From positions 62,001 through 126,000 of the forward strand of contig NZ_NWSX01000012.1 of assembly GCF_002531825.1 (NCBI RefSeq): a stretch of DNA of 64,000 nt, in the 5' to 3' direction. Shown here piece by piece: positions 1 to 8,436 of this stretch (within the stretch, counting starts at the first letter, position 1; the number at the start of each line of letters is the position of its first letter). Origin of the DNA: Rhizobium sp. J15. GTDB taxonomy: Bacteria; Pseudomonadota; Alphaproteobacteria; Rhizobiales; Rhizobiaceae. The position numbers and the translations under genes are program-made. Below the pieces are notes generated by a model that worked only from the letters and a program-made list of their open reading frames with translations, searched no databases and was not told the origin of the DNA.

Positions 1-692
1 GGCAGCACGCGCGATTTGAACGCCTCGCGGAAATGATCGCTGCCGACATTCGGCGAAAGCGGCGCGTTGACGATGGTGTTGTGCTTGCCCTTCTCCTCCT
101 TGGCGCCGGTACCGGGATAGAGCGGCATCTGATGCGTCGAGCAGAACAGCACCGAAGGGTCGTCCCAGAAGATATCCTGCGTGCCATTGCCGTGATGCAC
201 GTCCCAGTCGACGATGGCGACGCGCTCGGCGCCATGCGCCTTCTGTGCATGGCGGGCGGCGATCGCCGCATTGTTGAAGAAGCAGAAACCCATCGCCGTC
301 GTCTTTTCGGCATGGTGCCCGGGCGGCCGGGCGGCGACGAAGACATTGTCGGCCCGGCCCAGAAAGACGTCGTCGACCGCCGCCATCGCGCCGCCGATGC
401 CGGTCAGCGCCGCCTGCAGGCTCTTTTGGCTGGCGTAGGTATCGGCTTCGAGCTGGTTGATCCGATCTTCCTCGTCGGGGATCTCCCGCATGACCGCGGC
501 AAGATGTTCTTCCGGATGGGCCAGCAGCACCGCATCCTCGCTCGCCTGCGGCGCCTGCCGGCGCTCCAGCCGCTCGAAATTCGGATGTTCCAGCGCGACA
601 TTGATGGCGCGGATCCGATCCGACCGCTCCGGATGGCCGGAAGGCGTCACATGTTCCAGGAAGATCGGGTGTTCATAAAGACGGGTGCTCAT
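1..692 (-). CDS. Histone deacetylase family protein (partial, 3' end outside window)
   Basis: About 230 residues are visible, starting MSTRLYEHP; the C-terminus runs off the left edge. Zinc-hydrolase signatures of the arginase/deacetylase fold are present: RPPGHHA with the paired histidines near residue 140, and DWDVHHGNGTQ with zinc-binding Asp and His near residue 177. Bacterial members deacetylate acetylated amines, polyamines or proteins (AcuC, acetylpolyamine amidohydrolase types); the substrate cannot be read from the sequence. The gene is divergent from the thioesterase gene at 881, with 188 bases between them. It is a cytoplasmic enzyme with no signal peptide. The family call is firm; the exact substrate class is unknown. 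Confidence 0.93.
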   Translation of the reverse strand, partial: MSTRLYEHPIFLEHVTPSGHPERSDRIRAINVALEHPNFERLERRQAPQASEDAVLLAHPEEHLAAVMREIPDEEDRINQLEADTYASQKSLQAALTGIGGAMAAVDDVFLGRADNVFVAARPPGHHAEKTTAMGFCFFNNAAIAARHAQKAHGAERVAIVDWDVHHGNGTQDIFWDDPSVLFCSTHQMPLYPGTGAKEEKGKHNTIVNAPLSPNVGSDHFREAFKSRVL

Positions 693-880
693 GGAGACAC
701 TCTATCGGCCGCTTGTGTCATGTTCCACAGCAGATGGGGCATCGCCTGATGATTTCAACAAGCGCTCCGCCGCACCATCTCGCCGGCGGCAGCATTATAA
801 ATTCCTGTCATCTCAGCCGTTTACTTCGAAAAACGCCGTGCTACTGTCGTTAACGGGGAATTTTGCAGGCAGAGTTGTTG

Positions 881-1282
881 ATGAGTCAGTCGAAACGCCC
901 GGGTGTGACGGAAATACATGTGCCGTTTCGCGATGTCGATATGACCGGCCGGATGTTTCTGGCCTCCTATATTTCCTATGCCGAATCCGTCATTGCAAGC
1001 TTCTGGTCGTCGCGGCCCGAGGTCGAGGACGAACCGGTCTATAACGCCAGCAAGATTACCTGCGTTCTCCACCGCCCGCTGCATTACGACGAGCCGGCCC
1101 TTTTTACCGCCGCGGTCGACAAGATCGGCGTGCGCTCCATCGGCTTCATCGTCTCGATCGATACGGGGGAGGAGCGCGCCGCCGAGGTGGAAATCATCTG
1201 GCAGGCCCGCAGCGGCGAGGATCAGCAGCCGGCCTCGCTGCCGGAGGAAACGCGCGACTGGCTTTACCGGTTCTTGGATTAG
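881..1282 (+). CDS. Acyl-CoA thioesterase family (4HBT hotdog fold)
   Basis: A 133-residue protein of typical length for a single hotdog domain. FRDVDMTGRMFLASYISYAES is close to the YbgC/4HBT pattern in which an Asp precedes the long central helix. These enzymes hydrolyse acyl-CoA thioesters in the cytoplasm; the substrate is not predictable here. I chose ATG 881 (MSQSKRPGV) over an in-frame TTG at 863, because the family starts close to this point and a GCAGAG ribosome site lies just upstream. It ends six bases before the convergent matR gene, so the two probably share a termination region. Confidence 0.82.
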   Translation: MSQSKRPGVTEIHVPFRDVDMTGRMFLASYISYAESVIASFWSSRPEVEDEPVYNASKITCVLHRPLHYDEPALFTAAVDKIGVRSIGFIVSIDTGEERAAEVEIIWQARSGEDQQPASLPEETRDWLYRFLD

Positions 1283-1288
1283 GACAGT

Positions 1289-1939
1289 CTATCTCGCCGC
1301 CATGCTGGCGACCAGGTCGCTGAACCTTTCCCCCTGAATGCCGACATGTGTGCGCAGCAGGCGGCGGGCTTCATCTCCGTTTCCGGCAAAGATCGCATCG
1401 ACGATGGCGCAATGTTCTAAGAAGGAGGTCGACAGGCGGTTGCGCACGCGCAGCTGGAGACGGCGATAGGGGCGCAGGCGTCGGTGCAATTGCACGCATT
1501 GCTCCTGCAGGAAGTCGCTGCGGCTCGCGGCGTAGATGGCCTTATGGAATTCCTCATTGTCGTAATAGTAGGCGTCGCTGTCGCCGGCGCCGGCGGACTG
1601 CTCGCAGCGGCTGTGGCTGGCGGTGATCGCGTCCCGGGAGGTCTTGTCCAGCCGGCGTGCGGCGAGCGATCCCGCCAGGCCCTCGAGCTCCGCCATGACC
1701 TCGAACATTTCGTAAATGCGGTGCGGGCCCGGATCGATCACGACGGCGCCCCGGCGCGGGCGGATTTCGATGAGTCCGATCGCATCGAGCTGCATCAGCG
1801 CCTCGCGCACCGGCGTTCTCGATACGCCGAAGCGATTGGCGAGCACGGTTTCGTCTAGCCGTTCGCCGGGGACGAATTCGGAGGAAAGTATTGCATTTTC
1901 AATCTCATCCCGTAGCCACCGGCCGACATTCTCGGACAT
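1289..1939 (-). CDS. matR: GntR-family (FCD subfamily) regulator of malonate catabolism, MatR
   Basis: A 216-residue repressor with an N-terminal winged helix (RFGVSRTPVREALMQLDAIG) and a C-terminal all-helical FCD ligand domain whose acidic/histidine residues (EFHKAIY, EHCAIVDA, LRTHV) fit a metal-and-ligand pocket. It is divergent from matABC and sits where R. leguminosarum bv. trifolii MatR is known to, so the ligand is probably malonate or malonyl-CoA. I chose ATG 1939 because AAGGAAG lies about 10 bases upstream; an ATG at 1957 and a longer frame to 2020 would run across the palindromic operators. It probably represses itself and the mat operon through the palindromes at 1973-2020. Confidence 0.9.
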   Translation of the reverse strand: MSENVGRWLRDEIENAILSSEFVPGERLDETVLANRFGVSRTPVREALMQLDAIGLIEIRPRRGAVVIDPGPHRIYEMFEVMAELEGLAGSLAARRLDKTSRDAITASHSRCEQSAGAGDSDAYYYDNEEFHKAIYAASRSDFLQEQCVQLHRRLRPYRRLQLRVRNRLSTSFLEHCAIVDAIFAGNGDEARRLLRTHVGIQGERFSDLVASMAAR

Positions 1940-1972
1940 GTCTCTCGCTTCCTTCATACATAAATGCCATTC

Positions 1973-1984
1973 TTGTATACACAA
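1973..1984. promoter_or_regulatory. MatR/FCD-type operator 1
   Basis: TTGTATACACAA contains the perfect 8-base palindrome TGTATACA and matches the GT-N-TAC core bound by FCD-type GntR regulators, including the TTGTATACAA site reported for MatR. It lies 34 bases upstream of the matR start and 117 bases before matA. Confidence 0.75.
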
Positions 1985-1993
1985 ACATTGACT

Positions 1994-2003
1994 TCGTGTA
2001 CGA
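1994..2003. promoter_or_regulatory. MatR/FCD-type operator 2 (imperfect)
   Basis: TCGTGTACGA is an inverted repeat (TCGT-GT-ACGA) with the GTGTAC core of FCD operators. Its centre is 21 bases from operator 1, close to two helical turns. Its role is inferred from the match and position only. Confidence 0.5.
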
Positions 2004-2012
2004 GGAGTGACA

Positions 2013-2020
2013 ATGTACAT
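2013..2020. promoter_or_regulatory. MatR/FCD-type operator 3 (weak)
   Basis: ATGTACAT is a perfect 8-base palindrome with a GTAC core, centred 18 bases from operator 2. It is the shortest match of the three and could be chance in isolation; the regular array is what makes it worth listing. Confidence 0.35.
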
Positions 2021-2100
2021 ACTACAGATGAAGCCCTGCGATGGGAAGCAGTGTCCAAGGCGCCTATAATGCGGCCGCCTTCAGAAGAGAGGAGAATGGC

Positions 2101-3525
2101 ATGCCCGAAGCTTCTTTCTTCACCGACATGCTGCAAAGCATTACGGATCACGGGCGCCAGCTTCTGTTTTCCGGCTCGCGCAACACCCAGGTCGCAGCAA
2201 AAGTCGATCTGCAGACGCTTTGCGAGATGCTGTTGTCGAGCCGGGGTGAAGCATCCGGCATGGCCCTTGCGGCCGAGATACTCGATCGCTGGGGCGCGCT
2301 CGACAGCGAGGGCGCGCAGACATTTTTCCATATGCTGCATGAAAAGTTCGGGCCCGACACGGTGAGGCTCGACCAGGCAATGGAAAATTACCGCACGGAC
2401 AAAAGCGCCGCTGCGGTCATCGCACTGCATCAGGCGGCGGAACCGCGGCGGCAGGAGCTCCTGCGCCGGTTGAATCACGCGCCGAACGGCACCGCCAGGC
2501 TCGTGCGGATGCGTCAGCAGCTGCTTGCTTCGAAAGACCAGTCCGAAGCCTATCAAGCGTTGGACGCCGACTTCACGCATCTGTTCGGCTCCTGGTTCAA
2601 TCGCGGCTTTCTGACGCTGCGGCCCATCGACTGGTCGACGCCGGCCTCCATTCTCGAAAAGATCATCAAATACGAGGCCGTGCACGAGATCGCCGGCTGG
2701 GAGGAGCTGCGCCGTCGTCTGGCGCCGGCCGACCGCCGATGCTTTGCCTTTTTCCATCCGCGGCTGGCCGATGAGCCGCTCGTCTTCGTTGAAGTGGCGC
2801 TTACCCGCTCCGTGCCGAAAGCGATCGCAGATGTGCTCGACGAGGGGCGGGAGCAGATCAATGCCGACGAGGCGACGACGGCCGTCTTCTATTCGATCTC
2901 CAACTGCCAGGATGGCCTGCGCGGCATCTCCTTCGGCAATTTCCTGATCAAGCAGGTCGTGGAAGATCTGCGCAAGGACCTGCCGGGTCTCAAGAATTTC
3001 GTCACGCTATCGCCCGTCCCGGGTTTTGCCCGCTGGCTTGCCAAGGTGCGCGCCGCGACCGGCGATCGGTCTCTCTCCGAAGCGGCCCTGAAAACGCTGA
3101 CCTTGCTCGACGATCCGAACTGGCCCGACAAGGAGAGTAGCGCGGCCGACGTGGAGCGCGTGCTGCTGCCGCTTGCGGCCCGCTACTTCCTGACCGAACG
3201 CACGCCGGAGGGCCGCCCGGTCGATCCCGTCGCCCGCTTCCATCTCGGCAATGGCGCCCGGCTTGAAAGAGTGAATTTTCTCGGCGATCGCTCGCCGAAG
3301 GCGATGCAGCAGGCGCATGGTCTGATGGTCAACTATCTCTACAAGCTCGACGACATCGTGGCCAACCACGAGGCCTTAGCGCAGCGCGGCGAAGTGATCG
3401 CCTCGCCTGCGGTCAAAAACCTGCTCGACCAGAACGATGAAGGCCGCCGCGGCGGCAATGGCCAGCAAGGCTCTCGCGCATTTGCGCAACTGATGAATTC
3501 CACGCTTGGAGGAGGGCGAAAGTGA
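2101..3525 (+). CDS. matA: Malonyl-CoA decarboxylase MatA
   Basis: A 474-residue cytoplasmic enzyme that decarboxylates malonyl-CoA to acetyl-CoA. It has the two-part family layout: a helical N-terminal oligomerisation region (about 1-170) and a GNAT-like catalytic region, with RRCFAFFHPRLADEPLVFVEVALT and the ISNCQDGLRGISFGNFLIKQV block, then FVTLSPVPGFARWL. I chose ATG 2101 because GAGAGGAGAATGGC precedes it with good spacing; an in-frame ATG at 2041 adds 20 residues and has no clear ribosome site. It is the first gene of matABC and overlaps matB by four bases. Confidence 0.95.
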   Translation: MPEASFFTDMLQSITDHGRQLLFSGSRNTQVAAKVDLQTLCEMLLSSRGEASGMALAAEILDRWGALDSEGAQTFFHMLHEKFGPDTVRLDQAMENYRTDKSAAAVIALHQAAEPRRQELLRRLNHAPNGTARLVRMRQQLLASKDQSEAYQALDADFTHLFGSWFNRGFLTLRPIDWSTPASILEKIIKYEAVHEIAGWEELRRRLAPADRRCFAFFHPRLADEPLVFVEVALTRSVPKAIADVLDEGREQINADEATTAVFYSISNCQDGLRGISFGNFLIKQVVEDLRKDLPGLKNFVTLSPVPGFARWLAKVRAATGDRSLSEAALKTLTLLDDPNWPDKESSAADVERVLLPLAARYFLTERTPEGRPVDPVARFHLGNGARLERVNFLGDRSPKAMQQAHGLMVNYLYKLDDIVANHEALAQRGEVIASPAVKNLLDQNDEGRRGGNGQQGSRAFAQLMNSTLGGGRK

Positions 3526-5036
3526 GCAACCATCTTTTCGACGCCATGCGGGCCGCCGCACCCGGTGGCGCACCGTTCATGCGGACCGGCAGCGGGCAAA
3601 CATGGACCTATGACGAGGCCTTCGCTCTTTCCGGCCGCATTGCCGGCGCGATGGACACGCTCGGCATTCGCCCCGGCGATCGGGTCGCGGTGCAGGTGGA
3701 GAAGAGCGCCGAGGCATTGATCCTCTATCTCGCCTGTCTCAGAAGCGGCGCCGTCTACCTGCCGCTCAACACCGCCTATACGCTGGCCGAGCTCGACTAC
3801 TTCATCGGCGACGCGGAGCCGCGTCTGGTGGTGGTTGCCTCGACCGCCCGCGAAGGCGTGGAGACAGTCGCCAGGCCGCGCGGCGCGATCATCGAGACGC
3901 TCGATGCTGACGGCAGCGGCTCCCTGCTCGATCTGGCGCGCGACGAGCCGGCCGACTTTGTCGACGCCTCGCGCTCCGCCGATGATCTGGCTGCGATCCT
4001 CTACACCTCGGGAACGACGGGACGCTCCAAGGGAGCGATGCTCACGCATGGAAACCTGCTCTCGAACGCCCTGACCCTGAGAGACTACTGGCGCGTCACG
4101 TCAGGCGACCGGCTGATCCATGCCCTGCCGATCTTCCACACGCATGGGCTCTTCGTCGCCACCAACGTCACATTGCTCGCCGGCGCCTCGATGTTCCTGC
4201 TGTCGAAATTCGACGCCGACGAAGTCGTTTCACTGATGCCGCAGGCAACGATGCTGATGGGCGTGCCGACCTTCTACGTGCGCCTCCTGCAAAGCCTGCA
4301 TTTCGGCAAGGAGGCGGCAGCCAATATCCGCCTCTTCATCTCAGGCTCGGCGCCGCTGCTTGCAGAAACACATAGCCAGTTCCAGGCGCGGACCGGTCAC
4401 GCGATCCTCGAGCGCTACGGCATGACGGAAACCAATATGAACACCTCCAACCCCTATGATGGGAAGCGCATCGCCGGAACGGTCGGTCTGCCGCTGCCTG
4501 ATGTGACGGTGCGCGTCACCGATCCCGCCACCGGGCTGGTGCTGGCACCTGAACAAACCGGCATGATCGAGATCAAGGGACCGAACGTCTTCAAGGGCTA
4601 CTGGCGCATGCCGGAAAAGACCGCGGCCGAGTTCACCGCGGACGGGTTCTTCATCAGCGGCGATCTCGGCAAGATCGACCGGGACGGCTATGTGCACATC
4701 GTCGGCCGCGGCAAGGATCTGGTGATCTCGGGTGGATACAACATCTATCCGAAAGAGGTCGAAAGCGAGATCGACCAGATCGACGGCGTGGTCGAGAGCG
4801 CGGTGATCGGCGTGCCGCATCCCGATTTCGGGGAAGGTGTAACAGCCGTCGTGGTGTGCAAGCCCGGCGCCGGCCTGGATGAAAAGACCATCGTCAGCGC
4901 GCTGCAGGATCGCCTCGCGCGCTATAAGCAGCCCAAACGCATCATCTTCGCCGAGGACCTGCCGCGCAACACGATGGGCAAGGTTCAGAAGAACATCCTG
5001 CGGCAGCAGTACGCCGATCTTTACACCGGGACGTAA
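3522..5036 (+). CDS. matB: Malonyl-CoA synthetase MatB
   Basis: A 504-residue acyl-adenylate-forming enzyme that activates malonate with ATP and CoA to malonyl-CoA. Visible motifs are the P-loop-like LYTSGTTGRSKGAML near residue 165, ERYGMTE near 305, the hinge/ATP motif GYWRMPEKT and SGDLGKIDRDGY, and the C-terminal acylation lysine in PRNTMGKVQKN. The start is GTG, overlapping the matA stop as GTGA, with GGAGGAGGG just upstream, so translation is probably coupled. Between MatA and MatC it completes malonate uptake, activation and decarboxylation. Confidence 0.95.
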   Translation: MSNHLFDAMRAAAPGGAPFMRTGSGQTWTYDEAFALSGRIAGAMDTLGIRPGDRVAVQVEKSAEALILYLACLRSGAVYLPLNTAYTLAELDYFIGDAEPRLVVVASTAREGVETVARPRGAIIETLDADGSGSLLDLARDEPADFVDASRSADDLAAILYTSGTTGRSKGAMLTHGNLLSNALTLRDYWRVTSGDRLIHALPIFHTHGLFVATNVTLLAGASMFLLSKFDADEVVSLMPQATMLMGVPTFYVRLLQSLHFGKEAAANIRLFISGSAPLLAETHSQFQARTGHAILERYGMTETNMNTSNPYDGKRIAGTVGLPLPDVTVRVTDPATGLVLAPEQTGMIEIKGPNVFKGYWRMPEKTAAEFTADGFFISGDLGKIDRDGYVHIVGRGKDLVISGGYNIYPKEVESEIDQIDGVVESAVIGVPHPDFGEGVTAVVVCKPGAGLDEKTIVSALQDRLARYKQPKRIIFAEDLPRNTMGKVQKNILRQQYADLYTGT

Positions 5037-5042
5037 GACGAC

Positions 5043-5062
5043 CGCCCTCTGGGAGGAGGGCG
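5043..5062 (+). other. Hairpin in the matB-matC gap
   Basis: CGCCCTC and GAGGGCG form a perfect 7-base stem with a 6-base loop, directly after the matB stop. No T run follows, so it is not a clear intrinsic terminator. It may stabilise the upstream mRNA or tune matC expression relative to matAB. Confidence 0.5.
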
Positions 5063-5129
5063 CGTCGGTATCCGCATCGATATTGCAAACAGCAACCACG
5101 GCGCTGGAGGCGTCGGAGGGAGGGGAATC

Positions 5130-6479
5130 ATGGGTATTGAAATACTGGCCATAGGCCTGCTGGTCGCGATGTTCATCGTTGCGACGATCCAGCCGATCAA
5201 CATGGGCGCGCTCGCCTTTGCCGGCGCTTTCGTGCTTGGCTCCATGACCATCGGCATGAAAACCACCGATATTTTTGCCGGCTTTCCGAGCGATCTGTTC
5301 CTGACGCTCGTCGCCGTCACCTATCTCTTCGCCATCGCGCAGATCAACGGCACCATCGACTGGCTGGTCGAATGCGCCGTCCGCCTGGTGCGCGGACGCA
5401 TCGGCTTGATCCCCTGGGTGATGTTCCTCGTCGCCGCCGTCATTACCGGTTTCGGCGCTCTTGGGCCCGCCGCCGTCGCCATCCTCGCGCCCGTTGCGCT
5501 GAGCTTTGCCATCCAGTACCGGATTCACCCCGTCATGATGGGCCTGATGGTGATCCACGGCGCGCAGGCGGGCGGCTTTTCACCGATCAGCATCTATGGC
5601 GGCATCACCAACCAGATCGTTGCCAAAGCCGGCCTGCCTTTTGCTCCGACGTCCCTGTTTCTCTCCAGCTTCTTCTTCAACCTGGCGATAGCGGTGCTGG
5701 TCTTCTTCGTTTTCGGCGGTGCAAAGGTCATGAAGCACGTTCCCGCAGCATCCTTTGGCCCCTTGCCCGAACTGCATCCCGAGGGCGTGTCGGCCTCGAT
5801 CAGAGGTCATGGCGGCACGCCGGCAAAGCCCATCCGGGACCATGCCTACGGCACGGCGGCCGATACCGCCGCGACGCTGCGTCTGAACAACGAGAGAATT
5901 ACCACCCTGATCGGCCTGACGGCGCTCGGCATCGGCGCCCTGGTTTTCAAGTTCAATGTCGGCCTCGTCGCCATGACCGTGGCCGTCGCTCTCGCGCTTT
6001 TGTCCCCGAAGACCCAGAAGGCGGCAATCGACAAGGTCAGCTGGTCGACCGTGCTGCTGATATCAGGCATCATCACCTATGTCGGCGTCATGGAGAAGGC
6101 GGGTACCGTCGATTACGTGGCGAACGGCATATCCAGCCTCGGCATGCCGCTGCTGGTGGCGCTGCTGCTTTGCTTTACCGGCGCCATCGTCTCGGCCTTT
6201 GCATCCTCGACCGCGCTGCTCGGCGCGATCATCCCGCTAGCGGTCCCCTTCCTCATGCAGGGACATGTCAGCGCCATCGGCGTCGTCGCCGCCATCGCGA
6301 TCTCGACAACGATCGTCGACACCAGCCCATTCTCCACCAATGGTGCCCTCGTGGTTGCCAATGCGCCGGATGACAGGCGAGACCAGGTCCTCAAGCAGCT
6401 GCTGGTCTACAGCGCGCTGATTGCCATTATCGGCCCGATCGTCGCCTGGCTGGTGTTCGTTGTGCCGGGGCTGGTTTGA
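5130..6479 (+). CDS. matC: Malonate/dicarboxylate carrier MatC
   Basis: A 449-residue inner-membrane protein with about 11-12 hydrophobic segments and the MatC N-terminal domain (IQPINMGALAFAGAFVLG). Its C-terminal half resembles ion transporters of the ArsB/NhaD-like superfamily (GIITYVGVMEKAGTVDYVANG; STTIVDTSPFSTNGALVVANA). It most likely imports malonate for MatB. GGAGGGAGGGGAATC precedes the ATG with good spacing. The 93-base gap after matB holds a hairpin but no obvious promoter, so I place matC in the matAB operon. Confidence 0.92.
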   Translation: MGIEILAIGLLVAMFIVATIQPINMGALAFAGAFVLGSMTIGMKTTDIFAGFPSDLFLTLVAVTYLFAIAQINGTIDWLVECAVRLVRGRIGLIPWVMFLVAAVITGFGALGPAAVAILAPVALSFAIQYRIHPVMMGLMVIHGAQAGGFSPISIYGGITNQIVAKAGLPFAPTSLFLSSFFFNLAIAVLVFFVFGGAKVMKHVPAASFGPLPELHPEGVSASIRGHGGTPAKPIRDHAYGTAADTAATLRLNNERITTLIGLTALGIGALVFKFNVGLVAMTVAVALALLSPKTQKAAIDKVSWSTVLLISGIITYVGVMEKAGTVDYVANGISSLGMPLLVALLLCFTGAIVSAFASSTALLGAIIPLAVPFLMQGHVSAIGVVAAIAISTTIVDTSPFSTNGALVVANAPDDRRDQVLKQLLVYSALIAIIGPIVAWLVFVVPGLV

Positions 6480-6581
6480 CGTAAGGCCGCCGAGCCCATC
6501 ATTTTCCGCCGTAGGCCATCGCCCGCGGCGGCGAAAAACCTGAACGGCGCGATGTACGCTATTTGCGGCGGAGGGGGTGGC

Positions 6582-6968
6582 TCAGTATTCCGAACCGCTT
6601 CTATTGTTCAGATCGTGACGTTCCGTCCCTTTCAACGGTGGATTGAAGACGCTGACGAGGATGAGATCCTCATCCTTGCCACCGCGCAAATAGTGCCGAT
6701 CGTGTTTGTCGAGAACGTAGATATCGCCGGCGCGGATGGGGAAGACATTGCCGTCCATATCCTCGACCTCGCCTGCTCCCTGGATGCAGTAGCAGGCCTC
6801 CAGGTGGTTGCGGTACTGCAGCAGGGCTTCCGTGTTGGCGCGAACGACGGTGTGGCAGACCGTAAATCCCATCCCGTCATCCCTGGTCAGCAGACGATGG
6901 CTTGTGCCATTGCCCCAATCGACGAAACGCTCGGTCTGCTCCACTTCTTTCAGGCTTCTCACAAACAT
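6582..6968 (-). CDS. ectC: L-ectoine synthase-like cupin (solitary EctC)
   Basis: A 128-residue single cupin with the EctC hallmarks in order: [57 protein letters not shown] and FNPPLKG. In ectoine producers EctC cyclises N-acetyl-diaminobutyrate to ectoine. No ectA, ectB, ectD or ask_ect gene is present in the window, so this is a solitary EctC, and its substrate may be imported or the reaction may differ. I chose ATG 6968 because CGAGGAGAAGAAC precedes it; a longer reading to 7016 lacks a ribosome site. It is divergent from a LysR-type gene at 7196 and convergent with matC. Confidence 0.85.
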   Translation of the reverse strand: MFVRSLKEVEQTERFVDWGNGTSHRLLTRDDGMGFTVCHTVVRANTEALLQYRNHLEACYCIQGAGEVEDMDGNVFPIRAGDIYVLDKHDRHYLRGGKDEDLILVSVFNPPLKGTERHDLNNRSGSEY

Positions 6969-7035
6969 GTTCTTCTCCTCGCGAATGGCGGAGATGTTTC
7001 GTTCTCCACAAGTCATTAGGCACCGGAGCGGCTGC

Positions 7036-7048
7036 TCATTTCAAATGA
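7036..7048. promoter_or_regulatory. Palindrome in the ectC-lysR intergenic region
   Basis: TCATTT-C-AAATGA is a perfect 6-base inverted repeat in the divergent promoter region. It overlaps the LysR-type box at 7041-7058, so the two may be alternative registers of one operator region. Confidence 0.4.
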
Positions 7049-7058
7049 TCTAATTTGA
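7041..7058. promoter_or_regulatory. Candidate LysR-type operator
   Basis: TCAAAT-N6-ATTTGA is a perfect 6-base inverted repeat. Its spacing fits the dyad-symmetric T-N11-A type of site used by LysR regulators. It lies 73 bases upstream of ectC and 138 bases upstream of the LysR gene, as expected for divergent control. Confidence 0.55.
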
Positions 7059-7195
7059 GTGAATTGTAAGAATACTTTACATATGATCTGGCCTTGAGCG
7101 AGGCCAAAATCCGTTCACAGCACTGACTTCCGTTGAAAGATTTGACATATCAGGCGGACAGTGAATCCTGCTGCTTATGTAAGGAATTCGAACAT

Positions 7196-8089
7196 ATGCA
7201 ACTGCCGCCGCTGAACGCATTGAGAGCCTTCGAAGCGACCGCCCGGCTGATGAGCCTGTCAAAGGCCGGAGACGAACTGCATGTGACTCACGCAGCGATC
7301 AGCCATCAGATCAAACATCTGGAGACCTGGCTGGGGCGCAAGCTGCTGCAGAAATCCGGACGCGGCGTCGCGCTGACGCCGGCGGGCGCCGAATATTATC
7401 TGGCCGTCTCGGGCTCGCTGGCCGCCATCGCCCACGCAACCGGCAACATGCGCAGAGACCACAATATGCGTTCGATAACCGTGGGATGCATTCCTTCGAT
7501 CGCGTCGCGCTGGCTGGTTCCGGCACTTCCATCTTTCCGGGAGAGCGATCCCGATCTTGATGTCAGGATCGTCTATGCAAAAGCGGAAGAGCGCTTCGAT
7601 GACGAAAGCCTGGATGTTCTCATTACCATGGGGGAAGACTTGTCAGGGGGACGGGAGAGCCGCCTGCTTTTCTCCCGGCGCAACCAGCCGGTGGCCAGCG
7701 TTCATTATCTGGCCAAGCGGAATTGGACCGCCGACAGCGTCCCCTTTGCGGCCGCCGACCTGCTGCACGATGAATCCGTGGACGGCTGGAAAGAATGGTT
7801 CCGAAAGGCTGAGGTTACGGCGCCCGAGCAGCTTCGAGGGCCTATATTCCAGGATTTCAACATTCTTGCCACGGCGGTGATCGCCGGGCATGGAATTGCA
7901 CTATGCCCTGTCGAAGTGTTTCGGCGAGAAATCGATCGCGGCGACCTCGTCGTGCTTTCGGATATTTCGACGGCAGAAACCCAGGGATATTATCTGATCA
8001 CCAGCTCTTGGGCGAAGAAGCCGGTTCGTCGCTTTGCGGAATGGTTCACGGCGGAGTGCCGATCCGCCAGTCCGCCGATGATGGAATAG
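7196..8089 (+). CDS. LysR-family transcriptional regulator (GcvA-like)
   Basis: A 297-residue protein with an N-terminal LysR helix-turn-helix (NALRAFEATARLMSLSKAGDEL, then VTHAAISHQIKHLE) and a C-terminal periplasmic-binding-like effector domain from about residue 90. The N-terminus reads like the GcvA/AmpR branch. I chose ATG 7196; an in-frame ATG 63 bases upstream gives an N-terminal extension unlike the family. It is divergent from the solitary ectC, with palindromes between them, so it probably controls ectC; the effector is unknown. The gene ends 146 bases before the next small gene. Confidence 0.9.
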   Translation: MQLPPLNALRAFEATARLMSLSKAGDELHVTHAAISHQIKHLETWLGRKLLQKSGRGVALTPAGAEYYLAVSGSLAAIAHATGNMRRDHNMRSITVGCIPSIASRWLVPALPSFRESDPDLDVRIVYAKAEERFDDESLDVLITMGEDLSGGRESRLLFSRRNQPVASVHYLAKRNWTADSVPFAAADLLHDESVDGWKEWFRKAEVTAPEQLRGPIFQDFNILATAVIAGHGIALCPVEVFRREIDRGDLVVLSDISTAETQGYYLITSSWAKKPVRRFAEWFTAECRSASPPMME

Positions 8090-8192
8090 ACTGGCGACCA
8101 CTGGGCAACCGTTCATTTTGACGTGATCTGGAATGTCATGAAAGTTTCATATCGGGGCTATTGCGGAGATTGAAAAATAATCTACACTTTCG

Positions 8193-8215
8193 ATCAGGAA
8201 ACAAGATTTCCTGAT
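8193..8215 (+). other. Strong hairpin upstream of the small 57-residue gene
   Basis: ATCAGGAAA and TTTCCTGAT form a perfect 9-base stem with loop CAAGA, ending 20 bases before the TTG start. No T run follows, so I favour a leader structure or operator over a terminator of the LysR gene. A smaller palindrome, ATGAAA-G-TTTCAT, lies at 8138-8150. Confidence 0.55.
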
Positions 8216-8235
8216 GGAAAACGAAAGGATACTGA

Positions 8236-8409
8236 TTGGATACATTTTTCTCGAATGCGATGCCCCTCGCATTTTTCGCCCTGGTTCTTGCCTTGATATT
8301 CGCGACTGGCAAGCGCAGTTCAAGAAGTTCCGGCGATGGCGGGGGAGGCTGGTTCGAGGCCTCGGACGATGGCGGCTGTGACGGCGGCGACGGAGGTGGA
8401 GGAGACTAG
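8236..8409 (+). CDS. Small membrane protein with Gly/Asp-rich tail
   Basis: A 57-residue frame beginning at TTG (AAAGGA six bases upstream), or 49 residues from ATG 8260. It has one hydrophobic segment (MPLAFFALVLALIFATG) followed by a basic/serine patch and then a tail of Gly and Asp with a single Cys (DDGGCDGGDGGGGD). It is probably an inner-membrane protein with the tail exposed on one side. I do not recognise a family. It stands alone, with a leader hairpin before it and a strong intrinsic terminator 28 bases after it, which argues for a real monocistronic gene. The overlapping frame starting at ATG 8214 looks like a shadow. Confidence 0.65.
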   Translation: MDTFFSNAMPLAFFALVLALIFATGKRSSRSSGDGGGGWFEASDDGGCDGGDGGGGD

Positions 8410-8436
8410 ATCAAACAAAAATCGATAGAATGCCCG

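Noticed and set aside
33..749. Plus-strand open frame of 238 codons at the left edge
   Set aside because: It is antisense to the histone-deacetylase-like gene, which shows the RPPGHHA and DWDVHHGN motifs on the minus strand.
5043..5062. Intrinsic terminator ending the mat operon before matC
   Set aside because: The stem is good but there is no T run, and matC clearly belongs to the pathway, so I list it only as a hairpin.
8214..8378. Alternative ATG frame in the small-gene region
   Set aside because: It lacks a ribosome site, overlaps the hairpin arm, and gives an Arg/Trp-rich product. The TTG/ATG frame gives a sensible membrane helix and tail.
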